Positions 23,601-35,358 of a DNA stretch of 64,000 nt are shown piece after piece. Each line of letters begins with the position of its first letter. Within the stretch, counting starts at the first letter, position 1. The stretch comes from Heliocidaris erythrogramma (Eukaryota > Echinodermata > Echinoidea > Camarodonta > Echinometridae): positions 15,256,875-15,320,874 of the forward strand of contig CM046863.1 in NCBI GenBank assembly GCA_025617745.1, in the 5' to 3' direction. The position numbers and the translations under genes were made by a program. The notes under the pieces are model-generated. The model searched no databases and was not told the origin of the DNA. It saw only the letters and a program-made list of their open reading frames with translations.

Positions 23601-25777
23601 TGGAAATTCGTATTTACCCTTTTTTTGTATTGAGATGGTACCTGCAATCAATATTTTGTTCTGAACTGAGCTGAAGAACAAACCGGACAAAAAGGTGATA
23701 TTTTTATAAAACTAAGTAAATGGCCCTTTCCATTGTCATCAAATGGAAACACAAGGTAGAAAGGTCACATAAGGCATAAAAGGTACCAAGATTATGGTAA
23801 TTTCCCTCCTCGGCAGGGGACCTTTTCCTTCACATGAAGGGCCCTTTTTCGTCTTTTAAGGGATATCTATTGATTTTGAAAATTTTTGGGCGTAGGCCCC
23901 TGCCACCACTGGAAATTCGTATTTACCCGTGTTTTATGAATTTCTGATTGAATGCATGCCATCACACAATGGAATTTCACGTACCATATCTCTTAAAGCT
24001 GGTATTTTACCTTTAGACATTTTCGCATGTGATATTGACGTCTTCATGGTTTTACCCGAATCCGGCACAACTGAATTTTTCCATGTCAATTAATGCCCAG
24101 TAAAGCATCTACGGATGGATGCCATCAACGTACCATTTAAAAGCATAATACTTCTAGTTTATGGAAAATAGACCATTATTATCATAGAGCACGCATAGTG
24201 TGGTCACATTAACCCTTTGTTTTAGGGTTTCGTTTTTTTCTGGGACATATTGTATATTAAAGTGAAATAAATAAAGCATGTTCAATTTTAACAATTAAAA
24301 AAAAAATACTGTGTTAACATATCTAACATTTTATTAGTCATATCGGGGAAAAAATATATAAAAAGCACAGCTATCCAACTGTTGACATACACCAGCATTC
24401 TCAAACGGACATAAAACACAACATGTTCCCTGATAGCAGAAAGTGTGAAAAAATGACGTGATATTTACGTCATGGTTTTCGTCTTTTTTACGTCCTGTAA
24501 TTACGTCAATAAGACGACAACTTGCACCAACGCAAGACGTCAAGAGAACGTCTTATTTTGACGTCATCTCTACGTCTTCATTCCTCTTCCCTGATAGCAG
24601 AAAGTGTTAAAAATGACGTGATATTTACGTCGCGGTTTTCGTCTTTTTTACGTCCTGTAATTACGTCAATAAGACGACAACTTACACCAACGCAAGACGT
24701 CAAGAGGACGTCTTATTTTGACGTCATCTCTACGTCTTGTACAAAAATGCTGTTTATAGCACTTGTAGTGTGCTAATTTACCAGCAAAAAAAAAATGTGA
24801 CCGTGGCGAGCCTCGAACCAGGTTCCGCTGATTGAGAGCCGCTGACGTTACCGATGGACTAACAAATGCTTCTTGCAATCCAGTTTAGTCATGGGAGTCA
24901 AGTAGATAACATGAATTATGTGGTGTCGTAAATTCACTATGTAACAATTTCTGCTCTAAATCGTACAATGTGAGTTAGTCTAGCGGTAATGCCAGCAATT
25001 CTCGATCAGCGGACCCTGGTTCGAAGCTCGCCCAAATCATTTTTTTTTTCCAGCTCCCGTGAAAGTGCTGAAATAGCACGTTGTGTGCATTCAATAGCAC
25101 TCTGAGTGCAGTCCCTATGCATGCCTTCACAAAGTGCTCAGCACTTCAGTTTTTGCAGTGTACAGATGACGTCAATATAAGACGTCCTCTTGACGTCTTG
25201 CGTTGGTGCAAGTTGTCGTCTTATTGACGTAATTACAGGACGTAAAAAAGACGAAAACCACGACGTAAATATCACGTAATTTTTACCACTTTCTGCTATC
25301 AGGGTTGTCCCTTTGATTGAAACTCTTGTTACCGTTGCCGTTTTCAGTAAGGTCTGACCAGCCTTTTAGTGTTTTAACCCATTGCCTACGGAACCCGTGG
25401 TCTCTGTACTAAGCCTATAAGAATGAGAGAATTCAGTAGTCAACGGGTTTACTGATTGAAATGTGTTTTCTGATTTTGTCATTTTAGGACGCTTCCCGAT
25501 TGCTGTGGTCACAAATATTGATCGACCGGCGGAGGGGGATCTCGATAACATACGTCTCGTTCTTCGGACGGCAGGGATAACGGACTGCTTCGAAGTCGCA
25601 AATGTACATTCAGAAAAAGAGGACCTCGAAGATGAATACCAGCTTTCCCTTCTGAAACTTATCGAGAGGTGCATGAAAGATGGCGATCGCATATTTGAAC
25701 TGCGCACAAAAATTGAGCAGCAACAAAACCGAAACACAAAAAAACTAATAAAAGACATTCAAACAAGCACAAACTAA
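17641..25777 (+). CDS. P-loop GTPase with N-terminal coiled coil, four coding exons, about 376 residues
   Basis: Exons: 17641-18301, 19864-19975, 22498-22565 and 25488-25777. Donors are G|GTAAGT, GA|GTTAGT and AAG|GTAATA; acceptors end in gaaacag, ttttgcag and cattttag. Phases 1, 2 and 1 agree and the frame is open to TAA. The ATG has A at -3 and G at +4. Residues 1-7 (MGGEGSK) fit an N-myristoylation signal. Residues about 10-120 are a Glu/Arg/Lys/Gln coiled coil. The G domain has a G1 P-loop GTTGVGKTS (143-151), G3 DNRG (198-201) within a hydrophobic strand, and G4-like TNID (289-292); the SxK/G5 motif is unclear. The C-terminus is again charged and helical. The architecture recalls interferon-inducible or IFI44-like GTPases, but I do not assign it to a family. 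Exons 2-4 lie in a tandem duplication. Confidence 0.8.
18530..18690. repeat. AGGGGCGGATCCAG short interspersed repeat (intron 1)
   Basis: Begins caggggcggatccagtg and ends tagatttgccactggctt, with two aaaagagggggcac blocks between. A related fragment begins at 19158 (caggggcggatacagg). Similar termini flank 38244-38520. Confidence 0.5.
18895..19080. repeat. Purine-rich GAA/AAGAAC tract
   Basis: About 185 bp of almost pure A/G on the plus strand (gaagaa, aagaac, ggagga units), inside intron 1 of the GTPase gene. Open frames on the other strand are artefacts. Confidence 0.8.
19401..19780. mobile_element. MITE with long TIRs and TTGCACCC internal repeats
   Basis: acttagaaataaag at the left and ctttatttctaagt at the right are inverted, and the match continues about 75 bp inward (aacactggcagcaccttttt on both arms). 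The interior repeats gcacccttaaagggtgca palindromes. TA is adjacent to both ends. Confidence 0.8.
20347..20645. mobile_element. piggyBac-like MITE with TTAA target duplication
   Basis: AGGGATAC at the left and GTATCCCT at the right are inverted and flanked on both sides by TTAA (20343-20346, 20646-20649), the target-site signature of piggyBac-type elements. The 299-bp interior is CpG-rich and non-coding. Confidence 0.7.
21441..22281. mobile_element. Mariner-like non-autonomous element
   Basis: Starts TA|cagtgcgtcccc and ends gggaggtactg|TA, with inverted inner blocks (taacagttgg versus ccactgttaa; tgggtagcttatggtccctt versus gagacccttagctatg). TA flanks and a CAGTGCGTCCC-like end fit Tc1/mariner. 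No transposase frame. A solo end of this family lies at 47585-47680. Confidence 0.65.
23230..24247. mobile_element. DNA transposon with roughly 200-bp TIRs
   Basis: The left arm (catcccagaaaaaaaaag, aaccctaaaacaaagggtta, gtgaccacactatgtgctct) is mirrored by the right arm ending gtttttttctgggaca, with TA on both sides. A tggaaattcgtatttaccc block with its upstream gggcgtaggcccctgccac is repeated at about 23560-23620 and 23872-23930. Confidence 0.7.
24795..24865 (-). ncRNA. tRNA-like Pol III unit (probably SINE or pseudogene)
   Basis: On the minus strand, ttagtccatcggtaacg resembles an A box and cctggttcgaggctcgcc is a strong B box (GGTTCGA). About 10 T follow, as in a Pol III terminator. The cloverleaf is imperfect, so a working tRNA is unlikely. 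Confidence 0.5.
24970..25048 (+). ncRNA. tRNA-like Pol III unit (probably SINE or pseudogene)
   Basis: ttagtctagcggtaatgcc resembles an A box, ccctggttcgaagctcgccc carries a B box, and a run of about 9 T ends it at 25040-25048. It mirrors the minus-strand unit about 100 bp to the left. Confidence 0.5.
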
Positions 25778-25857
25778 ATGTTCCCCGTAGAATTCCTGCA
25801 GACCCGTACACAATCCTGAAATACGTCACAAAGTGTTTCACTCTTTTTACTTTAAAG

Positions 25858-28800
25858 GGTCGTATGTGAATGAAGTCCAATGGCGTGCAGCATCGAAAGC
25901 TACAGAGTGCCGAGGTGAAAACGAAGAAGACAAAATCTACTGCACCGTCCTTGTATTCGAGTTAGTATTATCCTTTTTCCTCTATCCACAGGCGTAGCCA
26001 GGGGGCACTAGGCCCTGGGGACCATCGCCCTCCTGATAATTCGCTGAAAAACTTAAATGGATATTTTATATATTGGATTATTAAAAAAGGGAAGGGACTT
26101 GCCTATTCCAATTTAATATCATAATTGATAGGATTGAAGTAAATTGAATATATCATAAAGAAAGTAAATGTGAGAAAGTTTGTTTTTAAACAAACAGATT
26201 GACTGTCATTCCTGAAGAAAATGTCTTCTAGTTTGCAGGAACAAAACCCTTAGGCAATCGAAACGCGTAACAGAGTGTCTGAACTGAGACTATCATAGGC
26301 CCTGCTTCTTACACGACCAGCAGGGACCTGGGTTAAAGGGATACTCAACCGCAGATTGTGGACGTTTTTATGCCGCGAGAGGGCACCGTGATCGTTCCCT
26401 GATCATGCCGTTGCCCCGCGGGGTGCAAACATCGGACAGACTGGTCGCCGCGCAACATGCATGCTCAGCGCTCGAGCTTTCGCGCGAGATTCGGTCGGCT
26501 TCGTGCAGGCCGAAATGTAATTGCAGCGAATTGCAGTAGTCTGACGGACGCGTCCGACGCACAAACTTTGTGTACGAGTGAATGGAGCTTAACGCAATCC
26601 TGACATTCCCCACGGCCACCTGGTGGCGTATCCCTTTAAAGCTTCTCTCAAGACACACATTTTGTAATAAAGTGTCAAATTAGAGTCTGTGCTTGTAGAC
26701 TACTCTTTTTCTGCAGCCTTCATGAACATCTAATTCTAGGAAGACATGTCCAAGGCTATTCAATATAAATTCAGTGTAAATAATATCAAGACAATTGCTA
26801 TTGTGTATGCATATATTTGAATCAATAACATTTCCTCTAGTCGATACGTGGAGGAAATACAAAGGGGTGTGTATTAAGCTCAGTTTTTCAGGCTAGAATC
26901 GAAATAGTTGTGATAGTATTTAGCTCAAAGCCAAGCTTTGTCTGGAGCTTTTTTTTTCTCCCAGAAACATGTGGTTTTTAACACAATTACAAAGCTCACA
27001 AAAATCCAGCGCCATGATTTGTGTCGAGAAAAAGAGCTATAAATAGGATACCGCCAGACAGCATATCAAAACTGCGTTTAAAAAACTGTACTTCAAAACA
27101 TTGATGATTCTGGCTTAATTGGCAAGTATGCTTTAAACGCACCGAAGGATTGATAAAGTACAGGAAACGCGTTTGACTCAACATGAATCCTTGTCTAGAG
27201 GAGGACAGTATCTTGAGATGTACACCAGCTGTACACAATCAACATTTTACGCAAATGAGCATATATAACCAGAACAGACGGAATAATACTGAAAATGTAT
27301 TTCTCTTGTTTTGGTTGACCTCTACTTTTATCTGACCGCATGCATATTTATCCATTTAATTATTTGAATCTGACAAAACCCTGCAAAAATTATTATATTT
27401 CGAAAACTGAGAAATAAATCAAAGACTTTACAGTGCGTCCCCAAAAGGTTTTAACAGTTGGAAAGAGCCTCCCCAAATAAATATTTTAAAATATTTTTAG
27501 AAAAATGTTGGTACCTATGGGTAGCTTATGGTCCCTTCTGTCAAATGACACCAAATGAAATTTGGGGTTATTTTAAGCTGCAGTGAACAAAAGCAACTTG
27601 TGTGAAGGGTGCAGTATCCAGACTTGACAAGAATTTATATTTCTTGTGGCTGGTATTTCACATTTTTAAAACCGTGAAAGTTGACAGTTGGACAGTTCTC
27701 CCCAAACGAACATTTCAAAGTAAGTTCATGAAAGTTTTATACCTTAGGATCGCTTAGGGGCTCTTCTCTCGAGTGAAACCAGAATATCTACCGATATTTT
27801 ACGCTTGAGTGAGCAAAAGTAATTGTTGTGAAATACTGCAAAAGCCATGGTTGATAACACTTTGGATTCCGGCCGAGCTCACAGATTGAATTAAAAACTC
27901 ACCAAAAAGTAGTGTTCCAAAACATTGTAGTTAATTGGTCCATAAAGCCTACAAATGTTGATAAGATACACAATTACGTACAGAGAACAAAATGCGTTCT
28001 CCCATTAATTGTCTATGATTTATCAAAATTTGAAAGTATTTCTATTAAAGCTGTTTAACTTTGCTGATACCAGCCAGAACAAAATCAGTCTGAAGTTTGC
28101 ACCTTTTCACGTGGTCACTCGAGTGCGAAATATCGCCAGATCTTTGGGTGTCATTTGATAGGAGAGACCCTTAGCTATGAATCGGTATGAAATTTTGCTA
28201 CGGATATTTTGAAATATTTATATGGGGAGACGACTATTTCCCACTGTTAACTATTTTCTTGGGAGGTACTGTATAAACTATTCACAAAGTCTGGTATTTT
28301 ACTTATGTTTAAAACCGACGTTCGGATCAGGCCCAGGAGTTAGACAGAGGTCTTAGTTTTTCCTTTGTCATTGTTCGTTAGAGCGTGGTTAAGACCCAGT
28401 GTCGGGTTTAACTGAATTATTAAAATAACTAGCCTAATCCTAATCTGTGATCTTCATTAACTTTGTCCATTTTCTCTAATTTTGCAGTGCACGCAAGGCA
28501 GAGACTTACTTTGAAGTTGTACAAAAATTTGTGAACTGTCTTCACAAGTGGCAAGGTAATAATTTCAAGAAAGATTAAAAGTAGTATGATACCAAATATG
28601 CACGAAATAGATTAGTATTGCAGCCTAATTGGACATTGTAGCAAACGATGATCCGACCTTATGAAAATTTGACAAACTAGTGATAAACTACATGAAAAAT
28701 AGACAGATTGCGAGCTGATAGATAAGAATTGTAATTAGTATTGGACCATATTGAAATAGGCTTCATTAACCGAGCTTCCAATGCCATCCTTTCTATCTCC

Positions 28801-31767
28801 GACACCAATCCTTTTCTTTGCAAATTTGGGGGTCAGCACTTTTTAATTTAATTTTCCAAGCTTCTTTACTCGTTCTATTTTGAAATGGTTATAATAGTCA
28901 TTACAATGAAGAAAATAGTATCGAATCAAAAAAGGAATGAAATATGACTGTCAGTTATAAGAGGCTAAATTTCGGTAGATATATTAAACTGATGGTTTAC
29001 TTCGAGTTCCAATTGTTTCAATCTATTCATCGCAACGATGATTTAAAGCTAAAATCATATACGTGTATTGATATAAGCATGTGAAATTGACTTCAACTAA
29101 GGGATGTACAGAGCTTTTTTTTTCTTTGTTATTGAAATGATATTTCATTGAGAAATATTATATAGGATAACAAGATCTCTAAATAAATAGGTTATATGTA
29201 TAGAGCAGGTGATAGTGTACATCCCAGAAAAAAAAAGAAACCCTAAAACAAAGGGTTATTGTGACCACACTATGTGCTCTATGACAAGAATGATCTATTT
29301 CCCATAAACTAGAAGTATTATCCCTCCGTACATGCTTTATTGAGCAGCAGCATTTTGAAAATGACATGTAAAAACTCAGTTGTGCCGGATATGGGTAAAA
29401 CCGTGCATCATTAGGATCCCATGCGAACATGGCCAAAATGTCACATGACTTTTCAAACCCCATGACTGTTTTCATGTGTTTCTTTAAATAATTAGAGCAA
29501 GGATAATGGCATCAAATGATGGTCAATGTATTGTCGATGGTGGGGTAAAATTGATTTTGAAAATTTTTGGGCGTAGGCCCCTGCCACAACTGGAAATTCG
29601 TATTTACCCTTTTTTTGTATTGAGATGGTACCTGCAATCAATATTTTGTTCTGAACTGAGCTGAAGAACAAACCGGACAAAAAGGTGATATTTTTATAAA
29701 ACTAAGTAAATGGCCCTTTCCATTGTCATCAAATGGAAATACAAGGTAGAAAGGTCACATAAGGCATAAAAGGTACCAAGATTATGGTAATTTCCCTCCT
29801 CGGCAGGGGACCTTTTCCTTCACATGAAGGGCCCTTTTTCGTCTTTTAAGGGATATCTATTGATTTTGAAAATTTTTGGGCGTAGGCCCCTGCCACCACT
29901 GGAAATTCGTATTTACCCGTGTTTTATGAATTTCTGATTGAATGCATGCCATCACACAATGGAATTTCACGTACCATATCTCTTAAAGCTGGTATTTTAC
30001 CTTTAGACATTTTCGCATGTGATATTGACGTCTTCATGGTTTTACCCGAATCCGGCACAACTGAATTTTTCCATGTAAATTAATGCCCAGTAAAGCATCT
30101 ACGGATGGATGCCATCAACGTACCATTTAAAAGCATAATACTTCTAGTTTATGGAAAATAGACCATTATTATCATAGAGCACGCATAGTGTGGTCACATT
30201 AACCCTTTGTTTTAGGGTTTCGTTTTTTTCTGGGACATATTGTATATTAAAGTGAAATAAATAAAGCATGTTCAATTTTAACAATTAAAAAAAAAATACT
30301 GTGTTAACATATCTAACATTTTATTAGTCATATCGGGGAAAAAATATATAAAAAGCACAGCTATCCAACTGTTGACATACACCAGCATTCTCAAACGGAC
30401 ATAAAACACAACATGTTCCCTGATAGCAGAAAGTGTGAAAAAATGACGTGATATTTACGTCATGGTTTTCGTCTTTTTTACGTCCTGTAATTACGTCAAT
30501 AAGACGACAACTTGCACCAACGCAAGACGTCAAGAGAACGTCTTATTTTGACGTCATCTCTACGTCTTCATTCCTCTTCCCTGATAGCAGAAAGTGTTAA
30601 AAATGACGTGATATTTACGTCGCGGTTTTCGTCTTTTTTACGTCCTGTAATTACGTCAATAAGACGACAACTTACACCAACGCAAGACGTCAAGAGGACG
30701 TCTTATTTTGACGTCATCTCTACGTCTTGTACAAAAATGCTGTTTATAGCACTTGTAGTGTGCTAATTTACCAGCAAAAAAAAAATGTGACCGTGGCGAG
30801 CCTCGAACCAGGTTCCGCTGATTGAGAGCCGCTGACGTTACCGATGGACTAACAAATGCTTCTTGCAATCCAGTTTAGTCATGGGAGTCAAGTAGATAAC
30901 ATGAATTATGTGGTGTCGTAAATTCACTATGTAACAATTTCTGCTCTAAATCGTACAATGTGAGTTAGTCTAGCGGTAATGCCAGCAATTCTCGATCAGC
31001 GGACCCTGGTTCGAAGCTCGCCCAAATCATTTTTTTTTTCCAGCTCCCGTGAAAGTGCTGAAATAGCACGTTGTGTGCATTCAATAGCACTCTGAGTGCA
31101 GTCCCTATGCATGCCTTCACAAAGTGCTCAGCACTTCAGGTTTTGCAGTGTACAGATGACGTCAATATAAGACGTCCTCTTGACGTCTTGCGTTGGTGCA
31201 AGTTGTCGTCTTATTGACGTAATTACAGGACGTAAAAAAGACGAAAACCACGACGTAAATATCACGTAATTTTTACCACTTTCTGCTATCAGGGTTGTCC
31301 CTTTGATTGAAACTCCTGTTACCGTTGCCGTTTTCAGTAAGGTCTGACCAGCCTTTTAGTGTTTTAACCCATTGCCTACGGAACCCGTGGTCTCTGTACT
31401 AAGCCTATAAGAATGAGAGAATTCAGTAGTCAACGGGTTTACTGATTGAAATGTGTTTTCTGATTTTGTCATTTTAGGACGCTTCCCGATTGCTGTGGTC
31501 ACAAATATTGATCGACCGGCGGAGGGGGATCTCGATAACATACGTCTCGTTCTTCGGACGGCAGGGATAACGGACTGCTTCGAAGTCGCAAATGTACATT
31601 CAGAAAAAGAGGACCTCGAAGATGAATACCAGCTTTCCCTTCTGAAACTTATCGAGAGGTGCATGAAAGATGGCGATCGCATATTTGAACTGCGCACAAA
31701 AATTGAGCAGCAACAAAACCGAAACACAAAAAAACTAATAAAAGACATTCAAACAAGCACAAACTAA
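25858..31767 (+). CDS. Duplicated GTPase exons 2', 3' and 4'
   Basis: Exon 2' is about 25858-25960, exon 3' 28488-28555 and exon 4' 31478-31767. Exon 2' has lost the original acceptor (gaaacag) and three codons because the breakpoint lies inside the exon. The joined 3'UTR reads ctctttttactttaaag just before it, a pyrimidine-rich tract ending in AG. Splicing exon 1 to that AG keeps frame (GGG TCG TAT..) and removes only three residues. Exons 3' and 4' encode the same residues as copy 1. No separate promoter or start is seen, so this is either an alternative 3' cassette of the same gene or an unused remnant. Confidence 0.55.
26337..26635. mobile_element. piggyBac-like MITE, duplicated copy
   Basis: Same element as 20347-20645, with TTAA flanks, carried along by the tandem duplication rather than inserted independently. 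Confidence 0.7.
27431..28271. mobile_element. Mariner-like element, duplicated copy
   Basis: Same element as 21441-22281, copied with the surrounding unit. Confidence 0.6.
29220..30237. mobile_element. Long-TIR DNA transposon, duplicated copy
   Basis: Same element as 23230-24247, copied with the surrounding unit. Confidence 0.65.
30418..31294. mobile_element. Foldback transposon with tRNA-like units, duplicated copy
   Basis: Same as 24428-25304. Its tRNA-like units lie at about 30785-30855 (minus) and 30960-31038 (plus), unchanged from copy 1. Confidence 0.65.
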
Positions 31768-31849
31768 ATGTTCCCCGTAGAATTCCTGCAGACCCGTACA
31801 CAATCCTGAAATACGTCACAAAGTGTTTCACTCTTTTTACTTTAAAGGG

Positions 31850-32984
31850 CAGTCCGTATTATATTTTTGGACGTGGACAGAATGCAATTTAAGCATTTCA
31901 ATCTAAATCTAATGTGAGCGTTAACAATTAACCATTTCAGCACAGGAATTATGTAATTATGTAATTTATCACATTTTGTTTTTTCAAATTGGCAAAAATA
32001 ACATTTTTCTTTTACTTCTACATGGTTCTAATAAGGTGCAATATCTTTGAAAATAATATACTTGGTTAGAAATATTGTCGAAAAGTTAACAAAATTGCTA
32101 AGTTTGATAAAAAGTGATTTTGAACCTCTCAATCTGTTGCCAATTTAAGGATTTTAAAGCTTATCCTCGTTTTTATTTTTTGGGGCATCAAACGCAATAC
32201 GGTCATGCAACAAAATATGGACATAGTGTGTGCAGAAATGTTTGATCTTTCTAGTCATGCATCTGCTATATTTTTTTCTGGATCAAAATTCATTGAACCA
32301 AACCACCAAATGCGATCAATTGTCTCGAAATACTGTAGAGTGAATTGCTTAGCAGCATTGTTTAATAATGCAAGCAGTTGCTAAAGGGGCGGGCAGGTTT
32401 GTCGCTGGACTTGGTTTAGGAGGGTTCATGAAAACGAGGATGCTTAAGAAATGTCATGTAATATTCCTTAATTATCATTATTATTATCGTTATTGTTATT
32501 GTTTGTATTATTATTATTATTAATATTAATATAATTATTACTATTAATATTATTGTAGTTCTTGGTTTTACTTTTAAAGTGGACTCATTTTAGTCTATTC
32601 CGCTTTCTTAAACAGCATGGCCATTTTTTCATAAACTTTTTATACATTTTTATTTCAATCTAAAAAAAAAAATATCTCCGAGCCAAGTGAAACCATCTGG
32701 AAGATGAGAAGCGATCCAATTCAAGGAAATTAATCTTGAAATGCAAAACATATCATCAGCAGGATATAATCCAACAAACTACGAGAAAATATGTAAATAC
32801 ACATTTTAAATATTTCTGCTAATTTACTATAAGTACGATTTCTTAAAAGAAAGAAATTAGTGAAATACTATAGTAAATATTAACGGTTCCATTGTCATAT
32901 TCACTATTATACAACACCTACTAAGATTCTTGCAACCCCATTGGTCAATTCTTAATCACATGACATCCGATAAAAGTACTGCGC
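31850..32984. other. AT-rich DNA, probable 3' flank of the GTPase gene
   Basis: Contains an ATT/TTA low-complexity stretch at about 32465-32565. No clean AATAAA plus GT-rich site could be tied to the gene, and no other gene seen. Confidence 0.4.
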
Positions 32985-33070
32985 ATCGTTGAATAGAGCG
33001 TCTATTATCGTTCACCTCGTGCAAAATCTTGTACCATTGCACTCATGACCATTCACTATTTGTATATTGG
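32985..33070. repeat. Fragment of the 6.2 kb hairpin family
   Basis: gttgaatagagcg, ttcacctcgtg, ccattgcactcatgaccatt and cactatttgtat align in order with 6256-6330. Confidence 0.5.
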
Positions 33071-34350
33071 TAGACAAGAAAGGAGTGAGATCAAAGTTTT
33101 ATACATTTTCTGTAATAATGATATTACTCTGTGAATAGAGCATTAAAATCACGATTGCCTATAGTTACTAACATGAAGCATAAATATTTATCACGTATCC
33201 CAATTTATATGCCTCTATATAGGTATAGTAAATGCTTTTTGTATTTGCTGCACTACATCAGATGATTTTTTACTAATTATTTAAGAAATGAAAATAAAGA
33301 GAAAGAAGAAAGAAGAGTCTGTAGCGGGCACAGTCATTTAATGAATTTAACATGATGAAGAAGTAGAGAAAAGATAATGGGCTACAGAGCTTGATATGAA
33401 GGGAATGAGTTGAAAAACCTTCACTTGTCCTGTATAATAGTGATGTTAAACTGTGTAGAATTGAAGAAGTCTACGTCACCCAACCCTCCAACGAGAATAT
33501 GCATATTCCATGAATTGAATGAAAACTTAATATTATGTGTAATGATGATTTATGATGATATATATATTGCTTATATGATTATTTTTTTTTTCTTCAGAGA
33601 AAATAAAAAAAAAATTATTTTTGGAGTACTGGGGGAATTGGAGAGGACATCACAAGAAACGTCACATATTATTCAATTTGTCCTTGATCGATTACAACTT
33701 TAAAAATTCATAACTCTCTTAATTATTTTTCGATTTTGCTTCAAATTTGACTAATCGCTTTTTCTAATTATCATGCTTGTTTTAAACATTAGGTTTAACT
33801 TTTCTCTTCAAGTCATGATGACATGTAAAAAAAATATAATCAAAATGACGATTACAGGTATCTTACCAAAACAGTCAGCATACGAAATAATTGAGAAAAA
33901 ATGTGTATTGAATGAAAACTACAATTAAACTGTGGAGGAAATTGAATGCAAGTCTTATAATAAACATTACTCATATCATAATTATAGTTCTTTCAGAGCT
34001 GAAGAATATTTTTGTTCCTATTATTTATACTTGAAAATATGAATCTTTGTTGGTTTTCTTTTCATTCCTGATAACATTTGATTCCCCCACCCCACATTTT
34101 CCCCCATCATTATCTTAATCCTGTATCAGAGTGAGAGAGAGAGACGGAGAGAAAGACGAAATAGATATAATATAGATTAAAACAGAATAGCGTGACTCAG
34201 TGAGTGTGAAATGGGATCGTTTGGAATTAGCCCATAAGACCGACATGTCCCAAGGAATATTGGTTTCGTGTAATGTTGTCACTTTGTTAATAATAGTAAT
34301 GATGATTATGATAATAATAATAATAACACTAACTAATGAGGATGATGATG

Positions 34351-34387
<37 letters not shown>

Positions 34388-35358
34388 TAATAAACATATG
34401 TGAGCTTCTTGTTATTATAATTCAGTTAGGAAGAGAAGAATATCGCACAATGCTCTAATATTCGAATTATGACAAGAAACAGTTTAATTTTTTTGACCCG
34501 TAATGCAAACTACACGTGTGAGGTTCCATATACTGATATACCAATTTCTTTGTACAGTGCATGTGACATTCAACAAGATTAAGTCAATTTCTTCTTATTT
34601 TCATGATTTCAATACCTCACAATATGCATCAATTTGGATGTACTATACAATCAGCCATATTCAGTGGCTTCCCGATATTATCTTTCACGTTGCAATCCCC
34701 ATGACCAGAACTCAACGTTATCTTTGAGAAAACAATATTAAAATATAGAATAATATTCCTAATAGCTCTGGGTGAAAATGAGCATTGTAGACAATGTTTT
34801 CAAAACACACTTTTGAAGGAAAAAAGTAATTTTATAATCAAACAGATGCTATTTAATCTCTAAAAAGTTAATATTGGTGATTCTTTTACTAGTGAACATT
34901 TTTCTTTGAAATGCCAAATGGGTTTTGGTACGTCCTAAAAATGTGTGTGTGGGTGTGCGCGCGCGCAGACACACGTATGATTTATTTGCTATTCTAGAGA
35001 TCGCAGATAACTGATTTATTATATACCCCTGTAACTATAAATGACAAATATCGAAATCAAAACCAGGAAAACACAAATTGATGAGATGTGGACAAAATGG
35101 AAGGTCCGCCGCCCTACACCTTCCATGCAAATAAGACTCTAGAAGTCAATTTCTCGCTGAAATTCATGGACCATCACTGGCTCGGATGTTTTGACCCCTA
35201 CGCATAGGTCTATTGCTAAGGGTACACCTCTGTCAATGATCTATTTGTTATCCAATCAATATTTCATGAGACCTTGCATTGAGGTTTAAATTAAACTATT
35301 ACAGAACGTATTCAGATATTCCAAACCGGATGGACATCCTGCTTGATAGAATCTCATA
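33071..35358. other. AT-rich DNA with simple repeats
   Basis: Holds a (ga)n run at about 34129-34152, an ATA/GATGAT-type repeat at about 34290-34395, and a short (gt)(gc) run at 34943-34968. No supported exon. Confidence 0.45.

Larger units (their letters stand above)
24428..25304. mobile_element. Foldback transposon carrying two divergent tRNA-like units
   Basis: The terminal word ccctgatagcagaaagtg stands at 24428 and again at 24589, and inverted at the right end (cactttctgctatcaggg, ending 25304). Arms hold ttacgtcctgtaattacgtc and related acgtc repeats. The centre contains two tRNA-like sequences facing outward. The left TIR is doubled, suggesting a nested or partly duplicated copy. Confidence 0.7.
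19871..25855. repeat. Tandem segmental duplication, unit 1 (about 5.99 kb)
   Basis: Matches 25856-31849 almost base for base at offset 5985, becoming 5990 after a 5-bp indel (aggggg versus aggccctgggg). It carries most of GTPase exon 2, exons 3-4, and four DNA elements. The breakpoints share the 4-bp word aggg, as expected for a microhomology-mediated event. Confidence 0.9.
25856..31849. repeat. Tandem segmental duplication, unit 2
   Basis: Second copy of 19871-25855. I see about ten substitutions in nearly 6 kb, so the copies are closer than typical alleles in many marine invertebrates. This implies a very recent duplication, conversion, or an assembly join of two haplotypes. Downstream of 31849 the original 3' flank resumes. 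Confidence 0.9.

Noticed and set aside
24795..25048. Two functional tRNA genes
   Set aside because: A and B boxes are present, but a full cloverleaf with paired acceptor stem could not be drawn; they are treated as tRNA-like/SINE units.
25856..31849. Duplication dismissed as a pure assembly artefact (two haplotypes joined)
   Set aside because: Not excluded, but the junction has 4-bp microhomology, lies inside exon 2 and the 3'UTR, and the copies differ only at about ten sites, which fits a real recent tandem duplication at least as well.
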